From Piliocolobus tephrosceles (lineage: Eukaryota > Chordata > Mammalia > Primates > Cercopithecidae): DNA of 64,000 nucleotides. The translations under genes and the position numbers were made by a program. Within the stretch, counting starts at the first letter, position 1. Every line of letters starts with the position of its first letter. The stretch spans positions 155,803,341 to 155,867,340 of the forward strand of contig NC_045439.1 of the NCBI RefSeq assembly GCF_002776525.5. Reading direction: 5' to 3'. The notes beneath the pieces were generated by a model, which saw only the letters and a list, made by a program, of their open reading frames with translations, ran no database searches and was not told the DNA's origin. Below, one piece after another: positions 30,646 to 42,439 of the stretch.

Positions 30646-31089
30646 ACTAGATTCCACTTGCTCTACAACCCGGGCACACTGTACCAGAGTTTCCCAAACC
30701 TGTGTGCTCAGTGCCAGCCCCTTACCAAGTGCAGGGTTGCCCGTTTCACTCTAGGAAATGCAGCCATAGCTCGGGGGCCAGCTAGAGGAAGGAGTGTGAT
30801 TGTGCCTTCCCGGGACAACTTCCAGGTCTGCGAGTCTGTGATGTTGTGAGTGTTGCCTTAGCTTTGCTAAGAAAATGCTTAGGAGATGGGCTCCTTCACC
30901 CGTTCTTCTACCCGTGTGCCGTTCTGGCTCCAGGGCCGGTGTCCCTGCTTTGGAGAGGATGCTGACATGAGCTGCCCTACTGGGGGTCTGTCAAGGTTCT
31001 CTTAGCCTAAGCGGCTTTCTGTCTCGGGCTCCCATTTGGGTCACCTCGGGGCCCTGAGGATCGCTTCTGGATCTCAGACCCCCTCACCA

Positions 31090-31335
31090 ACTCCTGTGAC
31101 ACAATAATCAAAGGTAATTAGGAAATGTATGAATCATCTTCTTCAAGGAATATTTAGCATTTCTGCTCATTCCAGAGTCCCTGGAAACATGGCATTTCAA
31201 AGGCTCAGTTAGATCACAAGTCCAATTTACTGCCAGAAATTTGCACATAGAATACAGAGCCTATGATGGCAGTTGAAGTGGTATCGTGTGAGAAAATTAA
31301 TTAGTCCTGAAACTAAATGCCAACAGCCTCAGCAA
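31090..31335. promoter_or_regulatory. Candidate conserved noncoding block
   Basis: Repeat-free AT-rich block with 'aatcaaaggtaattagg', 'aaaattaattagtcct' and 'tttgcacatagaatacagag'. It includes a TCF/LEF-like 'atcaaag' and two TAATTA-type homeodomain sites. Regulatory role is inference. Confidence 0.3.
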
Positions 31336-34199
31336 AATATTCATGAGAGAGGCGAACCTTGTGCATGGTGTTTGAAGTCAGGCAGCTGAGGCTGTGTACT
31401 GGACGTGTTCTCTGTGGCTGAGTTCTGCTGTGGATTCTGGGCTCTAGGCAAGGCCTGTCTCTCCTTCTGGACTGGTTTCCAGGGCTGCGGGCTCAGGGAG
31501 GCCCTGCACCCTGGAGAAGGAGGGAGCCCCTGAGCCTCTTTGGTCTTGTATTTGTATGTCCTTCTGGGCTGCAGGGCTGCAGAATAAACCAGCTCCCAAG
31601 CCTCCAAACAAAAATAAAGACCTGTGAATGGCTATACTTGGAGAGCAGAGGGTTTTGATATCATGGGGAGACTGTGTACTTAATTTACAGTCTGAAGATT
31701 GAGAAGGACTTAATTTTCCCACAAATGGTGAGAGAAGAGCAGGCCCCAGCCTTTCTGTTTGATGACAAACAGCCGAGAGGGACTGGGGAAGTGGCCTGGT
31801 CCTCACTGCCCCTGGGGGGGCAGGAAGAGGATGGAGTGATGTGCTTGACAGATGCAGGAATAGCCAGGCCATGGGAAAAGCCCAGGGTTTCCAAGCAGCG
31901 TCTGATCCTCTGTGTTCCTTCTGCCCGCTGGGATGGAGCCTGCCCCCCAAATGTGCCTGGCCCACTGGTGACTCAGAGTCAGCTGCCCCCAGGACCTTCC
32001 CAGCTCTCGTGACCTTACTGGGCATGACTTTCAGGGGAGCCCTCTGTCCAGGAGACATAGGTCACTCGAATCACACAGCCATGCTGGAGCGAGTGCTAGC
32101 CGGGGGCCCTGGAGAGGGCAAGCAGAGGGCGCTCCTGCATGGAAACGAAAATGAAGATTTTTCTCTGCAGAAAATGGAAAGTGGTGCTGGGTCCAAGTGG
32201 TAGGTGACCTGGCTTTTGAGCGAAAATGCTGCTGGGAAATGAGAGAAAGAAACATGAAGAGAATGCAAATGAGGATGGTGGACAGGGGCCCAGAGGCCTG
32301 TTCCCTCCGCCCTCCGCGAAGGCTGAGTGTGTGATGCCTATAAATAGACACTCAAAACCCGTTCTAAATGGAGTGAAGACATGGGCCTGCTTCCTCTTAT
32401 GGAAAGGCCTTACATAAGGTGCAGTGCTGCTGTTGCTCCTGGGCGGTGTGACGATTCTGTGCCTTTGCTGGAAGTCCGTGTGAAGCCCGTGGGGCTGCTG
32501 GGCGATGCAGATGGATGAGCTTTGGCCTTTCCGGAGACTCGCAGACTCTGGGAAGGAGGCCGTGGGCAGTGGGCAGGTCTCCCAGGGCTGGGACGCGGTC
32601 CTGAGACAGGCTCCGGGTTTCCTGAGGTGCTTCTGGGCAGGAGCAAGTGGGAAAAGCTGCACTGCAGGGCTTGGTCAAGTGACAGCTGCCCAGAGCTGGG
32701 GTTCAGGGTGCCTGGAGAGGACAGGGACTGGCAGGCCTGACTTTCTCACTGATGTGCTTGGGGTCACAGAGCTAACCTGTAACAGAGTGAGGAACTGAGG
32801 CCGCATCCCCGGACTCCTAGCGGAGGGTTCTTGCTGCTGGACTAACCTTTGGTTCGTGCCCTCACTCAGAATACTTATTTTTGGAGGACCCCAGGTGGCG
32901 AGCTTAGGAGTGAAGAAGGGAATACTATTCGATGCTCATGTGATTCCAGGCAACATTCTAGAGGTTTCTTTGCAGTTCATCTTCCCAGCCACCTTTGAAG
33001 TAGTTCTTATTGTCCAGTTTTACACACAATGAAACTGATGGAGATGGTGTGAAGGGATTTTCTGACGTTCACACAGGAAGCAAGCAGCCCACGCTGACTC
33101 CACGGCGGAAAGCGTGTGTGTGATTGACGTGCTTTTTGTGTGGTGCTCACTTTGGGTGTGATAAAGAGGCCTCCTTGCAGAGGGCCAGGCTCTGTGAAGC
33201 ACCATGTTGCTTCAAAGAACAGGCCTGGAAAGGCCACAGAAGCACCATACCCTGGGAAAGAAATGGAACAACGGTGCGAACGGCCAGTTTCCCCTGAGCA
33301 GAGGCAAGCAGGTTACAGCTCTGCAGCTCCCTTAACAGGTACCTTGTTCAACATGGAAACAGCTTTAGCCTCCTCAGAGACATCGGGTCATCTCCTTTAC
33401 ATGGGGACCAGAGGTATCTGCACTGGGCCATTGTGGGGAGGAAATTCCGTAATTATAACCCCCTGCTAGAAGGGTCTGCCTGGGAAGTGAGAGCAACTGG
33501 CCGCTGTCTTAGAGAAGTGAGGACGCTGAGTACAGACTAAACCTTTGTGATGAAGTCGAAGCCACTGTCTCGCCTGTGTCCTGTTTCCTTCCCCAGGGAA
33601 AGGGGCTGTTCCCTGCTACTGCAGACCCCAGGACCAGACTGCAGGTACCCTGTCCAGCAGTGCAGCGATTCGTGAAGGGCTCCCAGCCTGACCCAGCCCA
33701 ACAGCTGACACCCCCGGGAGGAGGCTGTATTGCTATCCTTTTTGAAAGGAACACAGAAAGCCTTTGTAACTTTCTCTGTCTGTAGCCAACATGGAGGGAG
33801 AGGCAGAATTCAGATGTGATGTTGCAGACGAATGAACGCTCCTCCTCCTGTTCCGCCGCTGGCTTCCTGCCCGTAGCCTTCTAATGCCCTTGCTCTGAAT
33901 TCCTGATCCAACCTATGGGCCTGGCCTTGACGCCCCCGAGCCTGCTGGCAGTAGCTTCCTCTTCAGCCTTCCCGTGCAGAGCTTCTACTGTTCAGGGAAG
34001 TCAGAGACCTGGTGGCCTCTTTCTCATTCTTGTCATGAGACGATCTCGCCCAGGAGAAGGTGGGCTGAGATCCTGGACATTGGAAGGGAGAGGTGGTCCT
34101 CCTTCCCGACTTCACTTTCATCGCTCTCCACTCCCTGCCCACCCCCATATGTACACCCTCCACAGTCTGAAAGTGTCGTGAAGCATCAGCTTTGCAAAC

Positions 34200-34500
34200 C
34201 CGTGGGGTCAAGCTTTGTTGGGGGAAAATACATATTCATGAGGGCTTTGAGGAGCCTCATTAAAATGCAGAGAGTCTCTCCTTTCAGAATGGTACATAAG
34301 CCATCTCTTTATTTGCCCAACACATTGTTCTTAAGGCAATAATTATGCGATGAATGGCTAAAGAAACATTTTAATTACTTGTTTAGGGTAATTTCTGATT
34401 ATCTCATTAGAATTGTAATCTGTTCAGTTTTACAGGTGATTCAAAGCCTCATATTTCCATTTTTATACTTGAAGGAGCTCTATGTGGGCACCTGTATCAT
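34200..34500. promoter_or_regulatory. Candidate conserved noncoding block upstream of the exon
   Basis: AT-rich sequence immediately 5' of the candidate exon, with 'caataattatgcgatgaatg', 'ttttaattacttgttt' and 'tctgattatctcattaga', free of recognised repeats. Intronic sequence next to conserved exons often looks like this. Confidence 0.3.
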
Positions 34501-34547
34501 TGCTGAAACAAAAGTAATTTTCTCTGTTTTCTTCTGTTTTCTTCCAG

Positions 34548-34605
34548 AAAGATTTGATCACCAGGCAGGAGATTTTTCGGGACATTACCAAACCACTCAT
34601 TTTCG
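34548..34605 (+). CDS. Candidate 58-nt internal exon of an unidentified gene
   Basis: An uninterrupted polypyrimidine tract (34519-34545, 'tctctgttttcttctgtttt' then 'cttcc') ends in an AG at 34546-34547, and a strong donor 'TCG|gtaagaaat' begins at 34606. The 58 bases between are open in two of three plus-strand frames. Starting at the first base they give KDLITRQEIFRDITKPLIF plus one leftover base; the third frame gives RFDHQAGDFSGHYQTTHFR. A length not divisible by three would make it phase-shifting. It lies in the only long Alu-free block. I do not recognise the protein family, and a noncoding exon or a chance splice-site pair remains possible. Confidence 0.42.
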
Positions 34606-36974
34606 GTAAGAAATACAAGGCAGCGTTGCATGGAGTGAGGTTTTGCTTTTGCCGTGTGGGGAGCGGACTGTTTCGCTGGAGGGAAAATGCTACACTGCAG
34701 GCAGAACTGGCAACTGCCGTGGTTCTTTGTTTTCTGGGATCCTGTGTGTGTGAGCTCGGGGAGTTTGAAGCTGGGGTTTGAGTCACAGCCAAGGAGTGGA
34801 CGGACAGTGGGGACTCTGCTGGCACTCACCTTGCCTGGAACCAACCTGCCCACCACCCAATGACAACAGCAAGACAAGCACTCCCCGTGCATCCCCTCCT
34901 CATCATACTGGTGTTTCTGTAAACTGTGGTCCTCACCAGACTCCGTCATTGATTTGTGTAACCCCTACCTAGGTTCCTAGTTACAGCGAAAGTAAACACA
35001 TGTATATGGGCAACAATAGGTAGCACTCAAACCTTTCACTCTCCAGTGTGGGCAGTGGCTGGTCTACTTCGAGAAGGGACCAGCCATTGTGAGATAAACC
35101 AGGAAGCTGAGCAGAAGAAATCTAACTTTGATAAAAAGAGGCCTCCTCAGCTTGCCAGGGACGGAGCGTGGCCCATCCTCCCTCCCTTTGCGTGGAGCAG
35201 TATTGCAGCCCTGATGACACTGCCCCACGGTCAGCATCTGGCTTGCCCTTGCCCCGTAGGACTGGTAGGAACAGAGCCCTGGTGCCAACCGAGTGTTCCA
35301 CACAGGGGAGATTGCACGGGCCAGGTTCTGCACTGCAGATGAATTGGCTCTCTTCTTCTGTGGCTGGAGACACACAAGGCGGTGGCGTTGTAGGGAAGCC
35401 AGTGTACGGGGTGGGGCGTGTTTGGAGAACGAGGAGCAGAAGGCATTGTTGCTGGAGTTAAAGAAGCAGAGCCAGGGATGGTCTTCATGTCCTGATGCCC
35501 ACAGCAGGCCTGAGCTTCTGAGGGATTCTGGGGATTCTTATGTATTCTTGGGAAGGAGCACGTGGTAAGCTTGGACAGGGAGGCAGTTCAGAGTGTCACA
35601 TGCAAGGCAGCAGTGGCCTTGGGACCACCCCCCAACCAAGGCAAGGAACGCTTTGTGTGTCCCCGTGGGGAAGCTCTGTGCCAGTTGTGAGGGGACGGAT
35701 GAAGACCAGCAGGGGTGAGGATGGATTCTGGAGTGTCAAGACTCAGGTTCAGAATCACAGTTTTTCTTCTGGGGCAGCACAAGGCCACAGGTCTGGCTAT
35801 TTGAAGCCACCCAGAGAGCCACGATTTGTAAAGCAAGGCAGCTTTATTGATTTCACTTTCTGTCCTGCATCTTTCCCACATCGTGGTAACCACTCACACC
35901 CCTTTCTGCTTGTGTGGCCGGAATTCCCTTGCATCCACTTGGGAAGCATTCTTGTCACAGATGTCCTGGGTGAATTCCACGGTGGCTGTCCGTGGAGGGG
36001 GCACATTCACAAGGCATTTAGGAGATGTGGGACAATCAGCCCTCGTCCATGAAACAGGATGAAATGGAGAGGAGCTGCATGATTATTAATGGGTTTGGAC
36101 ATAAGCTGGGGTGTCTGCTGAAATTTTTCTCTGTTGTCAGTTTTCAAAGTTTGTGAATGTACTTTTGTGCTCTCAACAAGGACTTTTCTGCTCTGTTTAA
36201 CTTTCCACTTAGGGTTGTAAACATACTTCAGCCGTAATGACATTAGATGCATCATCCACCCTCGGCTCTGAAAGTGCTGGAGATTTTGATCGTCACCAGC
36301 AGTAAGGACAGCTTATGAAGGGAGATGTTGTTACTTATGGAGACGCAGCTCACAATTCCGTAAAATTCCAGTCTTCTAGGAGCCCAGGGTTGAGCAGCTG
36401 CCTCAGCCCATCCACCCTCTAGGGACTGTCCACGGCGAAATTGGCTTCTTGACGTTTTCCTTATGGAACCTGGGGTGTCATTACATTCTGATAGAGTCAT
36501 AGGGTGGTGCTATTTATGTCTCTAAGGTATAAGGTATTTTCTTCTTCTGAGTCTAGAAAAGAACTACTGGAATTTTTATGTGTCCTGAAATACTATTAGA
36601 CGATCAAAATCAATTGCGATAGAGAAGGTGCTGGGCTGTCTTCCCGATGGCGCTCACCCATCTGCAGTGTAATAGGCCTATCATGTAAGTGAATATACTC
36701 ATCACAATTCTCTGCAGCTTCCCAGCAGAAAAGCATATTCCTTCTCAGAGAGAAAGGCGGCAAGGAGATGGATATTTTTAAATGCCAATTATGCCAGAAT
36801 GAGTCTCTGTGAGGAGATCTGTAAAGAGAAGAAAGGGCCTGGGTTTATTTATTTTTCTACTGCAAATGGAATGATTCTGTAGCTTCAGAATACTAATACC
36901 CGTGGTGTGCCTGATGTCTTTTCATAGGATAATTTGTGAATGTGCTTCCATTTACAGGAAAAGTTTGAGGCTCT

Positions 36975-37014
36975 TTTCTTCTTCTTCTTCTTCTTCTTCT
37001 TTTTTTTTTTTTTT
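36975..37014. repeat. (TTC)n followed by T run
   Basis: About eight TTC units followed by a T tract of 16 bases; polypyrimidine on the plus strand. Confidence 0.93.
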
Positions 37015-37260
37015 GATAATTAAATTCTAGGCCTCACTATATCCTATGATAACCATCCTGTAGGCCCTTGATCTATAAAATGTGTGAATAATGAAATATA
37101 TAAAAGCAGCAATTATCCTGAAGGAACACAGAAAATATTAATAAGCTGTATTTAAATTACAGCAAGTCTCAGAACATATATTAATTTAGAAGACATCACA
37201 TCCTGAAAATGACTGGCTGATGTGGTTCTGTTATGTGCCCCAGTACAGATGCATATAAAT
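37015..37260. promoter_or_regulatory. Candidate conserved noncoding block
   Basis: AT-rich and repeat-free, with 'gataattaaattctagg', 'agcagcaattatcctgaagg' and 'catatattaatttagaag'. Resembles the other AT-rich blocks in the Alu-free region. Inference only. Confidence 0.25.
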
Positions 37261-37582
37261 GCTGTGTAAAACCTAGCCCAAAGTGTTTTTTAAAATATAA
37301 GATTCAAAGAACGGCATGGAAATTCCAAGCTACGAGACATGAAGAGAAAACACAAAGCCAGAGCACTAAGGGAGGAGGCCATGAGACCCCCAAGCAGTGA
37401 GATTCCTGTTGGAGAGCCAGGATGATGAAGACTGTACGACATTTGTGCAGGAGGAGACAGGGCAATGGCTGGGACAGGGTGGCGAGGCTAGGAGCAAGTG
37501 CTCACATGTATAGGAAGCCAGGAGATGGCAGAGCTGTGTTATGGACCAGGTGGGAAGTGATGCAGGACAGCTGGTTGGCCAC

Positions 37583-38530
37583 ATAGGAAAAGAGAAAAGA
37601 TAAAGTGAAATCCCTACCTCACAGCATATGTACCCATAAACGGCCATAGAATTAAAGGCCTATGCCAGGCATGGTGGCTCACACCTGTAATCCCAGCACT
37701 TTGGGAGGCCGAGGCAGGCAGATCACCTGAGGTCGGGAGTTCAAGACGAGCCTGGCCAACATGGCAAAACCCCATCTCTACTAAAAATACAAAAAATTAG
37801 CCAGGTGTGGTGGAGGACACCTGTAATCCCAGCTACTCGTGAGGCTGAGGCAGAATTGCTTGAACCTGGGGGGCAGAGGTTGCAGTGAGCGAGACTGTGC
37901 CACTGCACTCTAGCCTGGGTGACAGAATGAGACTCCGTCTCAAAACAAAACAAAACAAAACAAAAAAAGAATTAAAGGCCAAAATGTGAAGACAAAAATG
38001 TTAAAATACATAGAAGATTTTTTTCTATCTGCTCTTGAGGTGGGAAACATACGCACATCATAAAAGAAAAGATGAATTAAGCAAACATCAGTATTAGCAA
38101 CTTCTTTAAAAGAACTACAGGCTGGAATAAATATTCATGATGAATGTACTGTGAGAGATTGGTATTCTGTTTGTGTTAAGAACTCTTTCAGATTAATTTT
38201 AAAAAGACAATAGAATTGAAAAAGGAGCAAATACTGTGAAGATGAAGAAACGCAAATGTCAGGTAGACAAATGAACTCTGCCTCGCTCCTAATCAGGAAA
38301 CTGCCAGGGAGACCATGAGATACCACTTCACACTAACATGTTGGCAAATTGGAAAGTCTGATAATCGAAGGTTGCTGAGAGTGTGAAGCAAGGGGGCCTT
38401 CACGTCCTGTTTATCAAGGGCAAATTAGTAAAACCCCTTTGGAGAACAATTAGGTGTTATCTAGTAAGGTTGAAATGTGGATCCCCCAGGACCCAGCAAT
38501 TCTGCTCCTGGGTTATAGATACCCTTAGCA
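37583..38530 (+). mobile_element. L1M ORF2 3' region, sense, split by Alu
   Basis: Sense landmarks 'gaaatccctacctcacagca', 'gagataccacttcacactaa' and 'acccagcaattctgctcctg' of the ORF2 end and 3' UTR. The Alu at 37661-37967 sits within it. Confidence 0.85.
37661..37967 (+). mobile_element. AluS, sense, 13-bp TSD
   Basis: Full-length with a CAAAA-repeat tail. 'agaattaaaggcc' at 37648-37660 and 37968-37980 is perfect. Confidence 0.95.
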
Positions 38531-38539
38531 GGCCATGAA

Positions 38540-39080
38540 ATGGATTCAGTGTTGAATTCGTCAGTTCTCTTGAAAACAGAACCAATAGGATCAATTTATC
38601 TTAGAGTTTATGTGTTGATTGATCAATTCATTGGGGTCAATTGATAGATTATAAGGTATTGGCTTGTGTGATATGGCATCTGTGAAGTCCCACAATCTGC
38701 CATCTACAAGCTAGAGACCCAGGGAAGCCAGTATTGTAGTGCAAAGGCCTGGGAAGCAGAGAACTGGTGCAGATTCCAGTCCAGGCCAAAAGGTCTGAGA
38801 ACCAGAAGCATGGAGAGCAGAGAAGACCAATGTCCCAGTCAAACAGTCAGGCAGAGCATGAATTCAACTCTCCTCTGCTGTTTTGTTGTATGCAGGCCCT
38901 CACTGGAGTGGACGCTGCCCACCTACACTGAGGAGGGCCGTCTGCTTTCCTCAGTCTGCCAATTCCAATGCTAACCTCTTCCAGAAACACCTCACAGACT
39001 ATCCAGAAACAGTGTTTAACCAGACGCATGGGCACCTTGTGGCCCAGTCAGGTTGACACGTAAAATTAACCATCACAAGT
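38540..39080 (-). mobile_element. Ancient LTR-like repeat, family uncertain
   Basis: Contains 'aaaacagaaccaataggatc', 'gtattggcttgtgtgatatg', 'gaagtcccacaatctgccat', 'agacccagggaagccagta' and 'tgacacgtaaaattaaccat', a block order found in many mammalian genomic copies. Orientation is tentative and the subfamily not resolved. Confidence 0.5.
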
Positions 39081-39464
39081 GGGTCACAACCAGCATTTTC
39101 TGAAAATATGAACTGGATTAGAATAGAAGATATCAGGGTTTGTTCTGCATAGTGAATGATAGTGATCCTGAGAAGGGGGACTGTGAGGGGTTGGGCCTGA
39201 CAGCAATGGTTAAGTCTGAGTGGTGTGTTCATGGAGGTTTGCTACATTGCTTTCCATATTTCTGCGTATTTGCAAAGTTGAGGAGAAAAGAAGTTGCACT
39301 GAACACCTGGATGTAGGCACACAGACCCCAGTGTTCTCTGCTGTGGGTCCCTCTGATGGGGCCATCTTGCTTCTGTCTTGCTGGTTCATCCTCCACCTTG
39401 GCTGACTACTTGGCACCCTTGTACAGACGGTTCTGTTTGTCTCTTCATTGAAATGGGTAGGATT
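39081..39464. other. Unassigned sequence
   Basis: No repeat or exon recognised. Confidence 0.4.
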
Positions 39465-39739
39465 TATTTATTTATTTAGAGACAGGGTCTTGCTCTATTG
39501 CTCAGGCTGGAGTGCAGTGGTGTCATCACGGCTCACTGCAACCTTGACCTCCAGGGCTCAATCAACCCTTCCTCCTTGGCCTCCTGAGTGGCAGGGATTA
39601 CAGGTACGTGCCACCACACCCAGCTAATTTTTGTTTTTTTTTTAATAGAGATGGGATTTTGCCATGTTGCCCAGACTGGTCTTGAACTCCTTGGCCCCTA
39701 GAGTGCTAGGATTACAAGTGTGAGCCACCGTTCCCTGCA
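39465..39739 (-). mobile_element. AluJ, antisense
   Basis: ATTT-unit tail, 'ttgctctattgctcaggctg', and a heavily diverged left arm ending 'gtgagccaccgttccctgc'. Divergence and the 'agagacagggtcttgc' tail junction fit AluJ. Confidence 0.88.
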
Positions 39740-40069
39740 TGAAATGGGCAGGATTTCTGAATGAGCCAGACTTTGCACATTGACCTGGCTCTGCCTCTTA
39801 AACTGCTGCCTTCACATGGGAGGCTCCTTCTGGCCCTGCCTGTGTGGCTGATTCCTCTCTCAGGCGCTTCTCTCTGTCTTCACAGATGAGGCTCGTGGGC
39901 TTCCCTTTTTGGGACCTTGGGTGGACATCTGAGTCCACAGCCCTCCTGCCTGGCTTCTATCTCTAGATTTGCAGGCCTGCTTGTCCCGTATCCTCCAGTG
40001 CCCAGCCAGGTGCCTCATGTACAGTGGATGCTCAAGAAGTATGTGGTCATCACATAGCTCTAGTCTCTT
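39740..40069. other. Unassigned sequence
   Basis: Unique-looking DNA between two old Alus. No exon with convincing splice sites. Confidence 0.4.
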
Positions 40070-40371
40070 ATTTTTATTTATTTATTTTCTTGAGACAGGG
40101 TCTCACTCTGTCACCCAGGCTGGAGTGCAGTGGCATGATCCTAACTCACTGCGGCCTTGAGCTGGGCTCAAGCAGTCTTCCCACCTCAGCCCTCTGAGTA
40201 GCTAGGACTACAGGTGAGTGCCACCATGCCCAGCTAATTTTAAAATCTTTTGTAGAGAAGGCGTCTCACCATGTTGCTCAGACTGGTCTCAAACTCCTGG
40301 CCTCAAGTGGTCCTCCCACGTGGGCCTCGCGAAGTGCTGGGATTGCAGGCATGAGCCACTGCCCCTAGACT
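40070..40371 (-). mobile_element. AluJ, antisense
   Basis: ATTT tail, 'cttgagacagggtctcactc', a left arm with 'ttgtagagaaggcgtctcac' and 'gagccactgcccctaga'. Old by divergence. Confidence 0.9.
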
Positions 40372-42435
40372 CTAGAAATGTTCAGAAGCTCAGTTTCCCA
40401 TCTGCAAAGTGGAGACTCATGAGTTGGGGGCAGGTAGATCGTGAGAATGAACCACACAATGAAACGGGGATGTGTAGCACATGTGAGTTTCCGGATCTTG
40501 CTTGTTTCCTTCCCTGGAAGAGGCAATGAGAGGACGAGGAGCTGGCTCTTACTATCTGCTTGCAGACATGGTGTGAGCTTTCGGATTGGAAGCTCCTGTT
40601 CTGACACCCAGTTCTTTTTTGTTTCCAGTTGTACTTCAGAAGAGAAAAAAAATTAATCAACACCTTTTTTTTAAAAGATGGAAAATGGGTTAAGAAAGTA
40701 GCACAAGGAACTGCTACTAGGTTGAGCCCAGCATAATTAGTGTGATGAAAGGGAAGTTAGCCATTTTTGTATGTAACTTTTGATTAATGCTATTCAGCTC
40801 TAATTAATTATGTCCAGTTCTAATTAATGACATTAGTGTGCAAGCCGGCATTCCCAAGCTGTGTTCTGAGGAGTCCCAGCGGATGTTCCTGAATATAATA
40901 GTCCACGTTCACATTAGGCCAGGAAGCGCTGTCTGTACTGCCGGTCTTGGACACTCCCAAAGCACCATATAAAAGGTCTGCAGAAGTCCTGCAGGAAAGG
41001 GAATAATTTAAATTCCGTTTAACCTGTCATCTCCCAGATTTACTTTTACCATGTGTGCTGCTAGGCACATACGGACATGCTAATTTAACTCTCATCCCAC
41101 AAGGTGTGCTTGGACGAATTGATGAGCAATGTACATGTTCATGGAGATGTTTTCTAAGTTCCAGAGTCATAACAGGGGTCTCCTGTATCGCAGCAGAGTG
41201 CACTACAAAGAATTGCATTTCGTACAGTCTAGGGCTGCTGTGAACTAATCTCCTTTCTCGGGCAAATCGCATAATCTCCTTCCATCAGTTCATACATCTG
41301 CAGAGGAAAGGGTGATGGTATGCCACCCTGGATGGTGGGAGGACTCCTAGCAGTGGTCGCTGTTACCATCTCATAAGAGACCCTCATTCCAAGAAAGTCC
41401 ATGTCATTTGCCATGTTCTGGTTTCAGGGGGTCAGTGAGTTGGGGGCTGCAGGGAGATACCACCACTTACCTCCTGAGCCTCATGTGTGGGGTGCACTGT
41501 GCGTTGTCCGTTGTTGGATTTGTATTCATTGTTCATGTAAAAGTGATCATGTTGAAAAACAGATTGGTGGCAGACAGGCATGTTTGGCATGGGTTAATGT
41601 GAGGCTGGAAAGAGAGCACCTGACCTTCAGTTCCAGAACCAGCCACTGCGGGAAAGGGTGGCGTCTTGGTGTCCGCACACTGTGAATGTCGAGGGAGACG
41701 AAGTGCAGCCTGGGGAGGGTGGACTTATCAGTCCAGTGGGGAGGGAGTGAGGGTTGATCTTTCATCTCGAAGGATGAATATACATTTCTGCGAGAGAGGG
41801 GGAAGACAGACGTTCCGGCCAAACAAGCATGTATATATGACTGAAGCGTGGACAGAGGAAGCAGCGTGGTGTGTCCGGGAATGGAATTGTTTGACCTGGC
41901 TTGATGGAGGAGCCCGGGGTGAGGTGGAAGAGGTAACAGAGGTCAGCTTGACCTGTGTAGACGGCCTGGGAGAAGCCCTGGCAGGTCTTTGTTGGAGGCT
42001 GACAGGAGGGGATGTGTGTTTTCCATAGTTGACCTCAGTGGGTGCGGCATGGGGTGGAGGCCCGTGCACCAGAGGCTCCTCAAAGAGTCTCTCAGAGAGA
42101 CGACCAGGCTAGTGTTTTCATGGTATGGAGGTCGTCTTTGGAAACTCCCTTCAGAATCTACTTAAGACCTGAGTCAGATCTACCCTCCAGAGAACATCCG
42201 CTGCTACTGGAGATAGCTCTTCAAAAGCTAATGCAGGAGCTGAATGTTTTTCCGCCATGAGGGTTCCTTCTGCGCATCCATTAGTCTAGACTCTTGCCGT
42301 TTGAGGAGAGAGGCTCAGAGTAGTTAAGCCACTAGCTCCAGGTCTGATAGCTGGCTGATAGGACATCAACCTGCGGAGTCTCTGTGGAGCTGGAATAGTT
42401 TCAGTGGTGCATTGAAACAGTAGGGGATGGATGGG
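40372..42435. other. Mostly unassigned sequence
   Basis: Starts with a MIR-like trace ('aagctcagtttcccatctgc', 40385-40425) and ends with another, antisense ('gaggctcagagtagttaagc', 42305-42330). Between them I see no repeat. The homeodomain-motif cluster is listed separately. Confidence 0.4.
40725..40880. promoter_or_regulatory. Homeodomain-motif cluster, candidate enhancer
   Basis: Three TAATTA/TAATTAAT sites and two more ATTA cores lie within about 110 bp ('cagcataattagtgtgatg', 'cagctctaattaattatg', 'cagttctaattaatgacatt'). The last two form a near-direct repeat. Repeat-free. Activity is inferred. Confidence 0.35.
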
Positions 42436-42439
42436 AGAA

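Larger units (their letters stand above)
29047..34199. other. Alu-free unique-looking sequence
   Basis: Over 5 kb with no Alu, L1 or LTR that I recognise; only faint MIR-like traces (for example 32950-33075). It alternates GC-rich parts (29.8-30.8, 31.4-33.8 kb) with AT-rich blocks resembling conserved noncoding DNA (29440-29760, 31090-31335). Long frames such as 31444-32058 and 32096-32662 (minus) show no domain and overlap one another. Confidence 0.5.
34606..37582. other. Alu-free sequence downstream of the candidate exon
   Basis: Unique-looking DNA with no further exon of comparable splice quality seen on the plus strand. Contains a (TTC)n tract and AT-rich conserved-looking parts near 36880-36960 and 37015-37260. 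Confidence 0.45.

Noticed and set aside
31444..32662. Minus-strand frames of 204 and 188 codons as a gene
   Set aside because: They overlap each other in different frames and are matched by plus-strand open frames; this fits base composition rather than coding.
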